The notes under the pieces were generated by a model. The model did not search any database. It was not told where the DNA came from and worked only from the letters and a program-made list of their open reading frames with translations. A DNA stretch of 64,000 nt from Niabella beijingensis. Its GTDB lineage: Bacteria; Bacteroidota; Bacteroidia; Chitinophagales; Chitinophagaceae. A program made the position numbers and the translations under genes. Below are positions 40,557 to 50,770 of the stretch, piece after piece; positions within the stretch are counted from its first letter, which is position 1, and each line of letters opens with the position of its first letter. The stretch is taken from positions 2,046,001 through 2,110,000 of the forward strand of contig NZ_JAIQDI010000001.1 of assembly GCF_020034665.1 (NCBI RefSeq), given 5' to 3'.

Positions 40557-43500
40557 TTAAGTTAACTGTTCTTTCCTGGTTCTGTTAAATATCCAGAAGA
40601 TAACCGGAAACACCAGCAAGGTCAATACCGTCGCGGTGATAAGGCCACCGATGATCACGATCGCCAGCGGCTTCTGGGATTCCGAACCGATACCTGTTGA
40701 CAGTGCGGCGGGCAACAACCCGATCGAGGCCATCAATGCCGTCATCACCACCGGCCGCGTACGCACTTTTACACCCTGAAGGATGGCATAGTTCAACGGC
40801 ATGTTGGCCCTGATATTACTATGGAACTGGGAAATAAGAATGACCCCGTTCTGGATGCAGATGCCGAACAGGGCAATAAAACCCACACCGGCGGAGATGC
40901 CGAAATTCATACGGGTCAGATGCAGCGCAATAATACCGCCGATCAATGCAAAGGGCACATTCGCCAGCACCAGCAGGGAATCCTTCATATTACCGAAAAG
41001 AATGAACAATAAAAAAAAGATCAGCACAATGCTTACCGGTACCACCTGTGCCAGACGGTGTGACGCACGGACCTGGTTCTCAAACTGACCCGTCCAGCCA
41101 ATGCTGTATCCCTCGGGCAGGCTGATGCCTGCAACCTGTTGCTGTGCGGCTGCGATGGTACTGCCGAGATCCCGGTCGCGTATCGAAAATTTTACACCGA
41201 TGTACCGTTTGATATTGTCCCGGTAAATGAAGGCAGCACCATTACTTTTTTCAATCGTACTGATTTCCTTCAGCGGGATCTTGGCGCCTTCCCTGGTGGG
41301 CACCATCAGCCGCGCGATATCCTCTTCATTTTTCCGGTACTCGGCGGCATACCGGAGGCGGATATCGAACTTACGTTCTCCTTCATACATTTCGGATGCC
41401 GTTTTTCCGCCAAAGGCCATTTCAAGTACCGCCTGGGCATCTGCGGGCTGTACGCCGTAAGCCGCCATTTTATTACGGTCGAGCAGTACACTTACTTCAG
41501 GCTGGCCAATATTTTTTATGATCCCCGGCTCTCTTACCCCCGGCACGGACCGGATGCGTTCCAGCACCTGGCCGGCCAGCCCATCGAGTGTTTCCAGGTT
41601 ATCACCATAGATCTTGACCCCATTCTCGGCCTTGAACCCCGCCACCGCCTCCGCAACATTATCGGATATGGGTTGTGAATAATTAAAGGTGATGCCCGGG
41701 AACTGTTTCAGCTTCCGGTTCATTTCATTGATCAGCTCATCCATGGTGATCCTGCGCTTCCACTCTTCCCGGGGTTTGAGGTTCACCGCAAACTGAACGA
41801 ATCCAAAACCATTGGGATCTGTTCCGTCATTACTCCTGCCCGTCTGGGACAGTACACCTGTTACTTCCGGAAAACTGCGGATCACATTTTTCAGCTCGTC
41901 TGTGGTCTTCATCGACTCTTTTAAAGAAGTGCTCATCGGCAATTCTGCCGTTACCCATAAGGATCCTTCATTTAACTGCGGCAGGAATTCCGTTCCCAGA
42001 AATCTTGCAGAAAAAAGGGTAATTGCCAAAAACACCAATGCCGCAATAAGACTGGTACGTTTATTCCGGAAGGTAAACCGGAACCCTTTTTCAACTACCC
42101 GGTCCCAGAAGTTCACAAATACATTATGTTTTTCCCGGACGTTCTTATTTAACAGGATATGCGAAAGTACCGGTACCAGCGTCAGTGTAAACAATAATGC
42201 CCCTATCAATGCAAAACCCAGCGTAAAGGCCAGCGGAGCGAACATTTTCCCTTCCACTTTCTGAAAAGAAAAAATAGGCAGCAGGGAAGTGATGATGATC
42301 AGTTTTGAAAAGAAGATGGCTTTGCCCAGGCCGGTTCCCGTCTGACGGATCCAGCCGCCTTTTGCCAGCCGGTTGAATTTTTCCATTCCGTATTTCCGGG
42401 CTTTATGATCCAGCATTACAAAAATGCCTTCCACCATTACCACAGCGCCATCGATGATGATACCGAAGTCTACCGCCCCCAGGGAAAGCAGGTTGGCGCT
42501 CATACCTGCCATTTTTAAACAAAGGAATGCAAAAAGCAGGGCCAGGGGTATTACGACGGATACGATCAGCGTGGTCCGCCAGTCTGCCATAAAAAGGAAA
42601 ACGATCACCGTTACAAATACAATGCCCTCCAGCAGGTTGTGTAATACGGTATGCGTGGTGAAGTCCATGAGATGATCCCGGTCGTAGAACGTAACCAGTT
42701 TCACATCCCGGGGCAGCAGTTTGGTATTGAGCTCGTTGATCTTCGCCTTAACGCCATCCAGCACTTCCCGCGGGTTTTCGCCCTTTCGCATCACCACGAT
42801 CCCCTGTACCACATCCGATGCACTGTCCAGTCCTGCCTGGCCCACACGGGGCAGGGCGCTTTCCTGCACATCCGCAATATTCCTCACGAGTATCGGGTTC
42901 CCGTTCTCGGTCTCTATGGTAACATCCCCGATCTCTTCGGGACTCTTCAGCAATCCGATGCCACGCACCACATAGGATTGCCCGTTCTTCTCGATCACAT
43001 CTCCCCCAACATTTAGGTTACTGTTTGCAACAGCATCATATACCTGCAGGGGGGTAAGATTGTATTTATCCAGCTTCCGCGGATCGATGCTCAGTTCAAA
43101 TATCTTATCCTGCCCTCCAAAAACATTGATGTCCGCTACACCCGGCACTCCCCGTAATGCGCGGTCCACTACCCAGGTCTGCAAGGTCAGCAGGTCGCGC
43201 GAATCCCTTTTAGCACTTTTCAGTGTGTACCGGAATATCTCCCCGGTAGGGCCATAAGGCGGCTGCACTTCCGGTTCTGCCCCTTCCGGTAAGGTAATGG
43301 TCCGCAACTGGTTGTTCACCTGGTTCCGGGCCATCAGATCTTCGACGCCATCTTCAAAAATTATTTTTACAATGGAAAGCCCGAACATCGTGGTGCTGCG
43401 TACACTTGCCTTTTTCTGAACGGGACTCATGGCCAGTTCGACGGGTGTGGTCACAAAGCGTTCTACTTCCTCTGCACTTCTTCCACTCCATTGCGTAATG

Positions 43501-43655
43501 ATTACGATCTGGGTATTGGTAACATCCGGAAATGCTTCAATGGGCATGCTTCTGAAACTGATAAACCCTGCCACAGCCAGCAGGCCCACCCATACGAACG
43601 TAAATACCCTGTTCTTCAGCGAGAATGTGATAATGCCTTTTATAAATCTGTTCAT
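40557..43655 (-). CDS. Heavy-metal RND efflux pump (CzcA/CusA family)
   Basis: The 1032 residues form a full-length RND pump. The heavy-metal-efflux signature is in the fourth membrane helix: DFGIIIDGAVVMVEGIFVML (about 394-413). Other landmarks are the N-terminal SMPIEAFPDVTNTQIVIIT and the C-terminal helices ending VFPVIFWIFNRTRK. Such pumps take monovalent (Cu, Ag) or divalent (Zn, Co, Cd, Ni) metals from the periplasm and export them by proton antiport. Which metals are used cannot be decided by eye. It is the third gene of the operon, with adaptor and outer-membrane protein upstream and a sensor/regulator pair before them. Confidence 0.95.
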   Translation of the reverse strand: MNRFIKGIITFSLKNRVFTFVWVGLLAVAGFISFRSMPIEAFPDVTNTQIVIITQWSGRSAEEVERFVTTPVELAMSPVQKKASVRSTTMFGLSIVKIIFEDGVEDLMARNQVNNQLRTITLPEGAEPEVQPPYGPTGEIFRYTLKSAKRDSRDLLTLQTWVVDRALRGVPGVADINVFGGQDKIFELSIDPRKLDKYNLTPLQVYDAVANSNLNVGGDVIEKNGQSYVVRGIGLLKSPEEIGDVTIETENGNPILVRNIADVQESALPRVGQAGLDSASDVVQGIVVMRKGENPREVLDGVKAKINELNTKLLPRDVKLVTFYDRDHLMDFTTHTVLHNLLEGIVFVTVIVFLFMADWRTTLIVSVVIPLALLFAFLCLKMAGMSANLLSLGAVDFGIIIDGAVVMVEGIFVMLDHKARKYGMEKFNRLAKGGWIRQTGTGLGKAIFFSKLIIITSLLPIFSFQKVEGKMFAPLAFTLGFALIGALLFTLTLVPVLSHILLNKNVREKHNVFVNFWDRVVEKGFRFTFRNKRTSLIAALVFLAITLFSARFLGTEFLPQLNEGSLWVTAELPMSTSLKESMKTTDELKNVIRSFPEVTGVLSQTGRSNDGTDPNGFGFVQFAVNLKPREEWKRRITMDELINEMNRKLKQFPGITFNYSQPISDNVAEAVAGFKAENGVKIYGDNLETLDGLAGQVLERIRSVPGVREPGIIKNIGQPEVSVLLDRNKMAAYGVQPADAQAVLEMAFGGKTASEMYEGERKFDIRLRYAAEYRKNEEDIARLMVPTREGAKIPLKEISTIEKSNGAAFIYRDNIKRYIGVKFSIRDRDLGSTIAAAQQQVAGISLPEGYSIGWTGQFENQVRASHRLAQVVPVSIVLIFFLLFILFGNMKDSLLVLANVPFALIGGIIALHLTRMNFGISAGVGFIALFGICIQNGVILISQFHSNIRANMPLNYAILQGVKVRTRPVVMTALMASIGLLPAALSTGIGSESQKPLAIVIIGGLITATVLTLLVFPVIFWIFNRTRKEQLT

Positions 43656-43699
43656 TACTACCTGTATTTATTCAATCCTGTCTTCGTCATGGCTTTTTG

Positions 43700-44779
43700 T
43701 TACTGATCGTTCAGGGAACGGTAGATCAGCAGTTGGTTATGCGTCACCACCAGGTCACCTTCGCTCAGCCCTTCTATGTAAGCCAGCGCGCCGGTCTGCT
43801 GCAGCACTTTTACCTCTTTTATCTTAAGGTTTGTTTGCGTAATAAACTGTACCACATAGGTCTTGTTGTTATCAAAAATGATGGATTGGGAAGGAACTGC
43901 TATTGCGGTATGGTCCTCCGTGTTAAAAATTTTTATGGTGGCCTTACTGTCCGGGATCAGCAATCCTTCTGAATTGTTCAGCACCACGCGGGCCTGCATG
44001 GAATTGGTTTCAGGATCAATGATCCTGAAGATCTTGTCGATCTTTCCGTAAAACTTTTTATCCGGGTAACTAAGGGTTGCCACTTCCGCTTTCATTCCCA
44101 GGCCGATCTTATCGATATCCGCCTCATTCACATTTACGATCGCCCATACATTAGCGGTATTGGCCACATCAAAAATATTGTCCGAACGGTCGCTCCGCAA
44201 CTGCATATCCTTATTGATGTTCTTTTGCACGATATAGCCGCTGATGGGTGCTACAACGGAATAAATATTCCCGTTCCGGATATTATAAATCGTGCCTACG
44301 GCCTCGGCCCGTTTCAGCTGGTCCTGTGCCTTTGTAACCTGGCTCCGCGCCTCCAGCACTTCTTTTTCCGTACTCAGTTTTCCTTCGTACATTTCCTGTG
44401 CTACGCGCAAGCTGTTCTGTGCCACGGCAAGATCGGTCCTGGCATCACTGAGGTCTTTCTGCATACCGGCCATTTCCGTGCTGCGTATCGTAGCCAGTAT
44501 CCGGCCTTTACGAACGAAATCGCCCAGTTCCACATTTACACTGATCACATTACCGCCTACCAGGGGATATACATCAATATAATTGTTCTTGTCTGCGGCG
44601 ATCTTCCCAAAAAAATTCATTTCGGTCTGAACAGGTTGCAGGGTTGCTGCTGCGGTTGTGGTCGATCGCATCATCGTCTCGCTCAGTTCAAACCCCTTTA
44701 CAATGTTCTGCTGTTGCGGCTGTGGTCCGCAGCCTGCCAATACCCCCGATACTATTATTGTCAGAATCGTTCTCTTCAT
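43700..44779 (-). CDS. RND periplasmic adaptor (CzcB/CusB family) lipoprotein
   Basis: The 359 residues have a lipoprotein signal (TILTIIVSGVLAGCGPQPQQ, Cys at about 16). Membrane-fusion domains follow: GGNVISVNVELGDFVRKGRILATI for the lipoyl part, a coiled-coil hairpin (DLAVAQNSLRVAQEMYEGKLSTE), then YSVVAPISGYIVQKNINK and the beta-barrel. It connects the pump to the outer-membrane factor. It lies between the pump and the outer-membrane factor gene, with a 2-base gap to the latter. Confidence 0.92.
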   Translation of the reverse strand: MKRTILTIIVSGVLAGCGPQPQQQNIVKGFELSETMMRSTTTAAATLQPVQTEMNFFGKIAADKNNYIDVYPLVGGNVISVNVELGDFVRKGRILATIRSTEMAGMQKDLSDARTDLAVAQNSLRVAQEMYEGKLSTEKEVLEARSQVTKAQDQLKRAEAVGTIYNIRNGNIYSVVAPISGYIVQKNINKDMQLRSDRSDNIFDVANTANVWAIVNVNEADIDKIGLGMKAEVATLSYPDKKFYGKIDKIFRIIDPETNSMQARVVLNNSEGLLIPDSKATIKIFNTEDHTAIAVPSQSIIFDNNKTYVVQFITQTNLKIKEVKVLQQTGALAYIEGLSEGDLVVTHNQLLIYRSLNDQ

Positions 44780-44781
44780 AT

Positions 44782-46023
44782 TTAAAAAATTTGCGCCTGT
44801 GTCAGGCGGTTCAGTTCCTGTGCGGCGATCATAACCTGCTTTTTCATTTCATACAGCTGCAGGATCGTTTGGCGGTAACTGTCCATAAAATCCGTAAAAT
44901 CAATAAGCGTTACATTCCCTTTTCTGAAATTGGCCAGCATCCCAGCGTGTACGGTTTGCAGGTGTTGCAGGTCTTCCGGCCTTACTGCGTAGTATTGATC
45001 ATACTGATTGCGCCAGGTTGCATAGGCCATTTCAATACTGCTTTCGAGCTGCTGTTTTTTTTCTGCGCTCCCGGTCTCATTTTCTTTTATTTCATACTGC
45101 GCTTTTAATACGTTCCCTTTATTTCTTTTCCACAGCGGAAGGGGCATGGCTACTGTAAGATTGATCTCATTTTTAAAGGCTCCTCCCAGCTGGTCCCACT
45201 GACCGCCTACAGTAAGGTCCGGAACATTCTGCGCCCGTTGCCAGTTCAGGTTCACTTTGCTGGCGGCCACCTGTTTAAGGGTACGGAGGTAATCAGCGTT
45301 ATGCGTCAATGCGGTTTCCCGGATCTCTTCCAGTGAAAGCTGCGGGCGTTTCGACAGCAGAGCACCGGCTGCCTCATCGGAAATTTCCGTGTTGATATTG
45401 TCGGTAAGACCGGTGAGGAGCTTTAGTAATTGCTGCTGTTGCAAAATGGTATTGATGATGTCGGTCTTATCGTTTCCCAGCTGCAGCACCATCGATTGTA
45501 ACCGTACCTGCTCTTTAAGTGATGTATTCCCTTTGGCCGTCTGTATCCGGAGGGCTTCCAGCAGATCGGTCATATAGATCAGCTGGGTATTGATGTCTTT
45601 CAGTTTTTTTTCTTCGAAGTACAACGCATAATAGGTTTCCGCCAGCTGTGTCTTGAGTTCTGCAAGCAGCTGGTCAAATTCCAGCAGAACGATCTCTTTA
45701 TTGCTGGCGGCATATGCGATCTCCAGCTTTTTCTTTCCGCCGAGATACAGCAATTGCTGTACTTCCAGGCCGTTGGCCTTGTTCAGATCAAACGCTTTCC
45801 GGTTTTCCGGATTGTATATATTATTCTGATAGGCAGCCTGCGGCAGGTCCCAGATCCGCGCCTGAATTATATCCGCATCGGCCTGGCTGATGCGGTAACG
45901 CTGGGCCAGCAGCGGCAGATTATTGTTTAAAAATGCTGCTTCACAGGCTTCCAGTGTCATTTTCACCTGACTGAAAGCAGTACCACCAATAACCCAGCAA
46001 CAAAAAAACAATGACACCCTCAT
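44782..46023 (-). CDS. TolC-like outer-membrane factor (CzcC/CusC family)
   Basis: The 413 residues have a signal peptide (residues 1-18) and two outer-membrane efflux repeats. Long helical segments with AEL-type repeats are visible (LDINTQLIYMTDLLEALRIQTA, then RQTILQLYEMKKQVMIAAQELN), and NLTVAMPLPLWKRNKGNV is typical of metal-type TolC proteins. It forms the exit duct of the pump. It is the first structural gene of the operon, 88 bases downstream of the sensor kinase gene, which is probably cotranscribed from further upstream. Confidence 0.9.
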   Translation of the reverse strand: MRVSLFFCCWVIGGTAFSQVKMTLEACEAAFLNNNLPLLAQRYRISQADADIIQARIWDLPQAAYQNNIYNPENRKAFDLNKANGLEVQQLLYLGGKKKLEIAYAASNKEIVLLEFDQLLAELKTQLAETYYALYFEEKKLKDINTQLIYMTDLLEALRIQTAKGNTSLKEQVRLQSMVLQLGNDKTDIINTILQQQQLLKLLTGLTDNINTEISDEAAGALLSKRPQLSLEEIRETALTHNADYLRTLKQVAASKVNLNWQRAQNVPDLTVGGQWDQLGGAFKNEINLTVAMPLPLWKRNKGNVLKAQYEIKENETGSAEKKQQLESSIEMAYATWRNQYDQYYAVRPEDLQHLQTVHAGMLANFRKGNVTLIDFTDFMDSYRQTILQLYEMKKQVMIAAQELNRLTQAQIF

Positions 46024-46111
46024 ACCTGATCGATTTCGGGCAAAATTGAGCTGCCGGTCTTAAAGCCGCCTTAAGTTCAGCTTAAAATAACCTTAAAGAC
46101 CCATTTATTCT

Positions 46112-47479
46112 TTAATGCATGCCGGGAAATGTGATCCGGAAAACATGCTGGTCCGGTGCCGTTGCGATATAGGTGATCGTTCCTTTATGGTACTCCACGA
46201 TCCGCTTTACAATGCGGAGCCCGAGACCCGAGCCGGTGAGGTGATGTGCATTACGGCCTCTCATGAACGGTTCAAACAGCCGCGCCCGTTCTTCTTCCGG
46301 CAGCAGCGGGCCATGGCTGCATACATCTACTTCCATTTGCCGGTCGCTTTCTGTGATGGTGATGCTTACCACCGGTTCCGTTGCATAGACGGCTGCATTT
46401 TTCAGCAGGTTTGTAAATACGATCTCCAGCAGTGAGCGCACGCCCTTTACGGTCAGCATCGGATCTGCTTCCGCTCCTGTATCAATTGTAAAATCCATTT
46501 TTAGCAGCGGGTAGATCTTCTGCACCTGCTCATAAGCAGCAAAAATGATCTCATCGATCCGCTCTGTTTCATAGACTACGCTGATGTTCTCTTTATCAAA
46601 CTTTGAAAGCAGCATCAGCGATTTTGTGAGATCGGAAAGCTGGTGCACATCCTTGATGATATTGGAGACCGTCTGTTGTGTCGGTGCTCCCTGCCGCTCC
46701 AGGTGGTTCAGGTTCTCCAGCTGAAAGGCAATACGGGTGAGCGGTGTACGGATCTCATGTGCCGCGCTGGCGGTAAAATCTTTTTGCGACTGAAACACAT
46801 CATTGATACGCCGCATCATGGTATTGAACGAACGTGCCAGCACTGCGATCTCATTATTGGTGCCTGTTTCCGGTACCGGTTCGTTGATATTGTGCGCCGT
46901 TATATCTGCAATCTGTTGTGTAAGATGGTCCAGCGGATTCAACAGTTTCTTTACAAAAAAGTAGCTGCTGAGCCATACCACGGCCGTACTGATCAGATAA
47001 GTAAGCAGGAGGATATACCCCAGGAAACGGAGTTTCGACCGGCCGCTGATGTCTTCCGCCCTGGTAAAAATGTAATATTTATTATCCCCGATATCGATCA
47101 GCATGCCAAAATACTCGGGGGAAGTATGTTCTACATAGATCTCCTTTTTAAGATCCAGCTGCCGGAGCAGATTGGCATCCCATGAAACATTCTTGTCTTT
47201 AACAGTACTGTAGATCAGTTTTTTGTCCTGGTTGAAGATCAGGATCTCTTCTTTGTACAATCCATCGTCGGACTCGCTCAGGAACCGGGGAACCCCTTTC
47301 AGAAAATCGGGGGTCCGGGCTATAAAATGAGCGGTTACCACCGACTTGTCTTTCAGGTTCTGGCGGAATTCATCTCTTCTGAAATCATAAAACGCATAGT
47401 AGATGATTACCATCAGTATCCCGAAAAGCAGTGAGTAAGCAACGCTCCAGCTGAGTGCTATCCTTCTTTTTAATGTCAT
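46112..47479 (-). CDS. Sensor histidine kinase of the metal-efflux system
   Basis: The 455 residues have two membrane helices (about 10-30 and 152-175) enclosing a periplasmic domain of about 120 residues. A HAMP domain (about 177-230) follows, then a HisKA domain with the phospho-accepting His241 in SAAHEIRTPLTR, and an HATPase domain (VFTNLLKNAAVYA as N box, GSGLGLRIVKRIVEYH as G2 box). The architecture matches CusS-type metal sensors. It is adjacent to and downstream of its response regulator and upstream of the efflux genes. Confidence 0.92.
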   Translation of the reverse strand: MTLKRRIALSWSVAYSLLFGILMVIIYYAFYDFRRDEFRQNLKDKSVVTAHFIARTPDFLKGVPRFLSESDDGLYKEEILIFNQDKKLIYSTVKDKNVSWDANLLRQLDLKKEIYVEHTSPEYFGMLIDIGDNKYYIFTRAEDISGRSKLRFLGYILLLTYLISTAVVWLSSYFFVKKLLNPLDHLTQQIADITAHNINEPVPETGTNNEIAVLARSFNTMMRRINDVFQSQKDFTASAAHEIRTPLTRIAFQLENLNHLERQGAPTQQTVSNIIKDVHQLSDLTKSLMLLSKFDKENISVVYETERIDEIIFAAYEQVQKIYPLLKMDFTIDTGAEADPMLTVKGVRSLLEIVFTNLLKNAAVYATEPVVSITITESDRQMEVDVCSHGPLLPEEERARLFEPFMRGRNAHHLTGSGLGLRIVKRIVEYHKGTITYIATAPDQHVFRITFPGMH

Positions 47480-48154
47480 CTAAGCCGGTTTAAGATAATA
47501 GCCAAATCCCGGGCGGGTATGGATCAGCTTGACATCAAATTGCCGGTCGATCTTTTTTCTCAGGAAGTTGATGTACACCTCAATGGTATTATGGGTGGTC
47601 TGGAACTGGTTTTGCCATACTTCGTCCGAAATATACTGTTTGGAAAGCGTGCGGCCGTTCGCCCTTGCCAGCAACACCAGCAACTGAAACTCTTTCAGTG
47701 TCAGCTGGATCTCCTTCCCTGCCCGGAAAACCTTGTATTCATCCGGGTAGATCTCCAGGTCTTCGACCACTATTTTAGTGCCGCCGCCATTACGTATCGC
47801 CGTGCGCAGCCGGGTATTGATGCGCAGCAGCAGCTCCTCCAGTACAAAGGGTTTTACCAGGTAATCGTCTGCATTCCGCAGAAATGCTTCTTTTTTTTCT
47901 ACAATATCATCATAGGCGGATATAATGATGATGGGGGTCTGCGCATCCTGTTCCCGTATCTTCCGGCATACATCCAGCCCGTTCAGCAGGGGTACATTGA
48001 TGTCCAGTATATACACATCATACATCCCTTTAAATGCACGCTCCAGGAAATCCTTTCCATCTGCCGCAGTATCGCACGCAATGGCATGTGTCCGGAGATA
48101 AAATACGATCTCTGACGACAGCACCACATCATCTTCCAGTAAAAAAGCTTTCAT
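47480..48154 (-). CDS. OmpR/PhoB-family response regulator
   Basis: The 224 residues comprise a receiver domain (FLLEDD acidic pocket, phospho-acceptor Asp51 in YILDINVPLLNG, Lys in YLVKPFVLEELLLRI) and a winged-helix DNA-binding domain (TLKEFQLLVLLARANGRTLSKQYI, then NTIEVYINFLRKKID). It pairs with the kinase whose start directly abuts its stop codon. It probably activates the metal-efflux genes downstream, as CusR and CzcR do. Confidence 0.93.
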   Translation of the reverse strand: MKAFLLEDDVVLSSEIVFYLRTHAIACDTAADGKDFLERAFKGMYDVYILDINVPLLNGLDVCRKIREQDAQTPIIIISAYDDIVEKKEAFLRNADDYLVKPFVLEELLLRINTRLRTAIRNGGGTKIVVEDLEIYPDEYKVFRAGKEIQLTLKEFQLLVLLARANGRTLSKQYISDEVWQNQFQTTHNTIEVYINFLRKKIDRQFDVKLIHTRPGFGYYLKPA

Positions 48155-48233
48155 ACCTTATGAATGTAACAAAAATCAACGGTAAAGGTAGGAAACCGGT
48201 CTGTTAACTGCAGCGGGGCGGCAATACTGGTCT

Positions 48234-49418
48234 TCAGGCCTCGAGCGCGCGCCGGATGCCCAGTTCCAGTCCGCGTAATTCTGCCAGTCCTCTCAATCTA
48301 CCAATGGCCGAATAACCCGGATAGGTTGTTTTTTTGAGATCATCCAGCATCTGATGACCATGATCCGGGCGCATATGAATGGACACCTGCCGTTGCCGCA
48401 TGATCTTCACGATCTCTTTTACCACCGCATACATATCCACATCGCCGTCCAGGTGATCTGCTTCAAAAAAATTACCCTCAGCATCTCTTTTTGTGCTGCG
48501 CAGGTGCAGGAAATGGATGTATGTACCAAGACGCTCCACCATACCGGCAAGGTCATTGTCCGCACGCACCCCGTAAGAGCCGGTGCAGAAGCACAACCCG
48601 TTGGCGGGTGAAGGTGCCGCCTGGATCAGTTCCAGGGCATCGGCCTCTGTACTTACGATCCGGGGCAAGCCCAGGATCGGGAAAGGCGGGTCATCCGGAT
48701 GGATGGCCATTTTCAGGCCGGCAGCTTCAGCAACCGGCACCACTTCCCGGAGAAAATGAAACAGGTGTTGTTTTAATATTTGTGCATCAATGGCTTCATA
48801 GGTCTTCAGCGCTGCCAGGATCTCCGCTTCGGTAAAACGCTCTTCGCTTCCCGGCAACCCCAAAAGGGTATTGCGGTACAGGGTTTCCTTCTCCGTTTCG
48901 CTCAGTTTTTCCAGGCAGCTTTTGGCGCTTTCCAGCTCTTCCGTTGTATAATCTTTTTCCGCCCCGGGGCGTTTCAGTAAAAACACATCAAATGCAATGA
49001 AGGCAGCCTTCTCAAAACGCAGTGCCTTGCTGCCATCTGCAACAGTATAGTTCACATCGGTGCGCATCCAGTCCAGGATCGGCATAAAGTTATAGGTGAC
49101 TACTTTTAATCCGCAGGCCGCAACATTTTTAAGACTTTCCTTATAATTAGCAATGTATTTTTCAAAATCGCCGCTCTGCTTTTTTATATCTTCATGCACC
49201 GGCAGACTTTCAATCACCTCCCAGGTCAGCCCCGCGGCTTCCACTTCCTGCTTCCGCCTGTTGATCTCTTCAATTTCCCAGATCGCTCCTACAGGAATAT
49301 GATGCAGGGCAGTTACAATACCGGTGGCCCCGGATTGTTTTATATCACTTAAGCTTACAGGATCTTTCGGGCCATACCAACGCATGGTATGGATCATGGC
49401 AAATTGCGCTTGTTTCAT
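48234..49418 (-). CDS. uxuA: Mannonate dehydratase
   Basis: The 394 residues form a full-length Uxu[33 protein letters not shown] at the start, the metal-binding His/Cys residues in [19 protein letters not shown] and [17 protein letters not shown], and HLRSTKRD, with [13 protein letters not shown] near the C-terminus. It dehydrates D-mannonate to 2-keto-3-deoxygluconate in glucuronate breakdown. The following genes encode a LacI regulator, pectate lyase and pectinesterase, so a uronate/pectin pathway is likely, though pectin's galacturonate normally goes through altronate. UxuA points to glucuronate as well. Confidence 0.95.
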   Translation of the reverse strand: MKQAQFAMIHTMRWYGPKDPVSLSDIKQSGATGIVTALHHIPVGAIWEIEEINRRKQEVEAAGLTWEVIESLPVHEDIKKQSGDFEKYIANYKESLKNVAACGLKVVTYNFMPILDWMRTDVNYTVADGSKALRFEKAAFIAFDVFLLKRPGAEKDYTTEELESAKSCLEKLSETEKETLYRNTLLGLPGSEERFTEAEILAALKTYEAIDAQILKQHLFHFLREVVPVAEAAGLKMAIHPDDPPFPILGLPRIVSTEADALELIQAAPSPANGLCFCTGSYGVRADNDLAGMVERLGTYIHFLHLRSTKRDAEGNFFEADHLDGDVDMYAVVKEIVKIMRQRQVSIHMRPDHGHQMLDDLKKTTYPGYSAIGRLRGLAELRGLELGIRRALEA

Positions 49419-49464
49419 GCTCTTTTGTTATTTAGAAATACTGATTCGTTCAAAAATAGGTGAT

Positions 49465-50502
49465 TTATGAATGCGCAGGCGCACTACTTTTCCGGGTAAT
49501 GATCCGGGTGGACAACACCTGTTTGGTAAAACTTGTAACAGGGCGTTTGCTTTCGATGTCGGCAAGCAGGAGTGTTGCAGCTACACTGCCCATTTCCACA
49601 GAAGGCTGATAGATCACCGACAATGCGGGATCCAGTAATTCGGAGTTGTTAAAGTTGGAAAAACCCATCAGCCCGATATCTCCCGGGATCTTCATTTGTT
49701 TCTGTTTGAGGATGCGAAGGGTCTTCAGTGAAAGGGTATCGGAAAGGGTCAATAAGGCGTCCGGGCTGCTTTCCATTGCCAGCAATGAAGTGATCACCTT
49801 CTCAATTTCGCGGTCATCCGATCCGCCGGCCGCGCAGAACTGCACCCATTGAGGATGCTGCTCCAGGCCCAGTTCTTCAAAGGCTTTGATACAGCCTTCG
49901 ATACGTTCTTTGGAGATGGACAGGTTCTTATTGTTTGCGATGAGTGCTATCTTTTTATAACCGTTCCCCGCCAGGTGCTTCACGGCCTGGTAACCCCCGG
50001 TAAAATTATCTGCGGTCACCTTGTGGGTATCGATGTTTTCAGCAATACGATCGATAAAAACAAGCGGTACGCCCCGGTCGGTCATTTCTTCAAAAATGGA
50101 ATAGTCCGTTGTACCGGCCGCCAGTGAAACAATCAAGCCGTCGATGGAACGGGAGGTCAGATCCGTAACGATCATCTGCTCCCGTTCCGCCGAATCCTTG
50201 CTTTGTGTAATAATTACATTATAGCCTTTTTCATTGGCCACCGATTCAATACCTCCGATCACCTGGCTGAAATAGCTGTTGGCAATATCGGCAACGATAA
50301 CGCCGATCGATTTGGATTTACCCTTGCGCAGACTTAAAGCAGCAAGATTGGGGCGGTAATTGTTCTCATTTGCATATGCTCTTATCCGCTTCTTTGTTTC
50401 TTCGCTGATCTCATAGCTATCCCTCAACGCTCTTGAAACAGTTGAAGCGGAAAGGCCCAGCGCTTTGGCGATGTCTTTAATTGTAATGGCATCCAGTTTC
50501 AT
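49465..50502 (-). CDS. LacI-family transcriptional regulator
   Basis: The start is set at the ATG at 50502 (MKLDAITIKDIAKALGLSASTVSRAL), where the LacI HTH begins; this gives 345 residues. The longer frame adds a non-homologous N-terminus. A periplasmic-binding-like effector domain follows (IGVIVADIANSYFSQVIGGIE, PLVFIDRIAENIDTHKVTADNFTGGYQA). It probably represses uxuA and perhaps the pectin genes, with a sugar acid or its breakdown product as inducer. uxuA lies 46 bases downstream and is likely in the same transcript. Confidence 0.92.
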   Translation of the reverse strand: MKLDAITIKDIAKALGLSASTVSRALRDSYEISEETKKRIRAYANENNYRPNLAALSLRKGKSKSIGVIVADIANSYFSQVIGGIESVANEKGYNVIITQSKDSAEREQMIVTDLTSRSIDGLIVSLAAGTTDYSIFEEMTDRGVPLVFIDRIAENIDTHKVTADNFTGGYQAVKHLAGNGYKKIALIANNKNLSISKERIEGCIKAFEELGLEQHPQWVQFCAAGGSDDREIEKVITSLLAMESSPDALLTLSDTLSLKTLRILKQKQMKIPGDIGLMGFSNFNNSELLDPALSVIYQPSVEMGSVAATLLLADIESKRPVTSFTKQVLSTRIITRKSSAPAHS

Positions 50503-50770
50503 ATACCCAAATCTTAACGGTACACGAAGATACTCATTATACCATCGTCGACGGCAACGATTGCGTAAATAGTGCCCCGCCGGAGTTTTTGCCATTACCG
50601 GAATAATACTACCTTGTAATCATTCAACGGGGTAACAGAAGCACATTCTGTCATCCCTTTCCTGTCTCAAACCGCGTATGAAAAAAATAATACAATTGCG
50701 GGAATTACCGGCTTCCTCCGCATGGCGGCGACAGGCAGTTGTCCTTTATGATGCTGTTTTGCTGAAATGT

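Noticed and set aside
47519..48115. 198-codon plus-strand frame opposite the response regulator
   Set aside because: Fully antisense to a well-conserved receiver and winged-helix gene; no recognisable motif.
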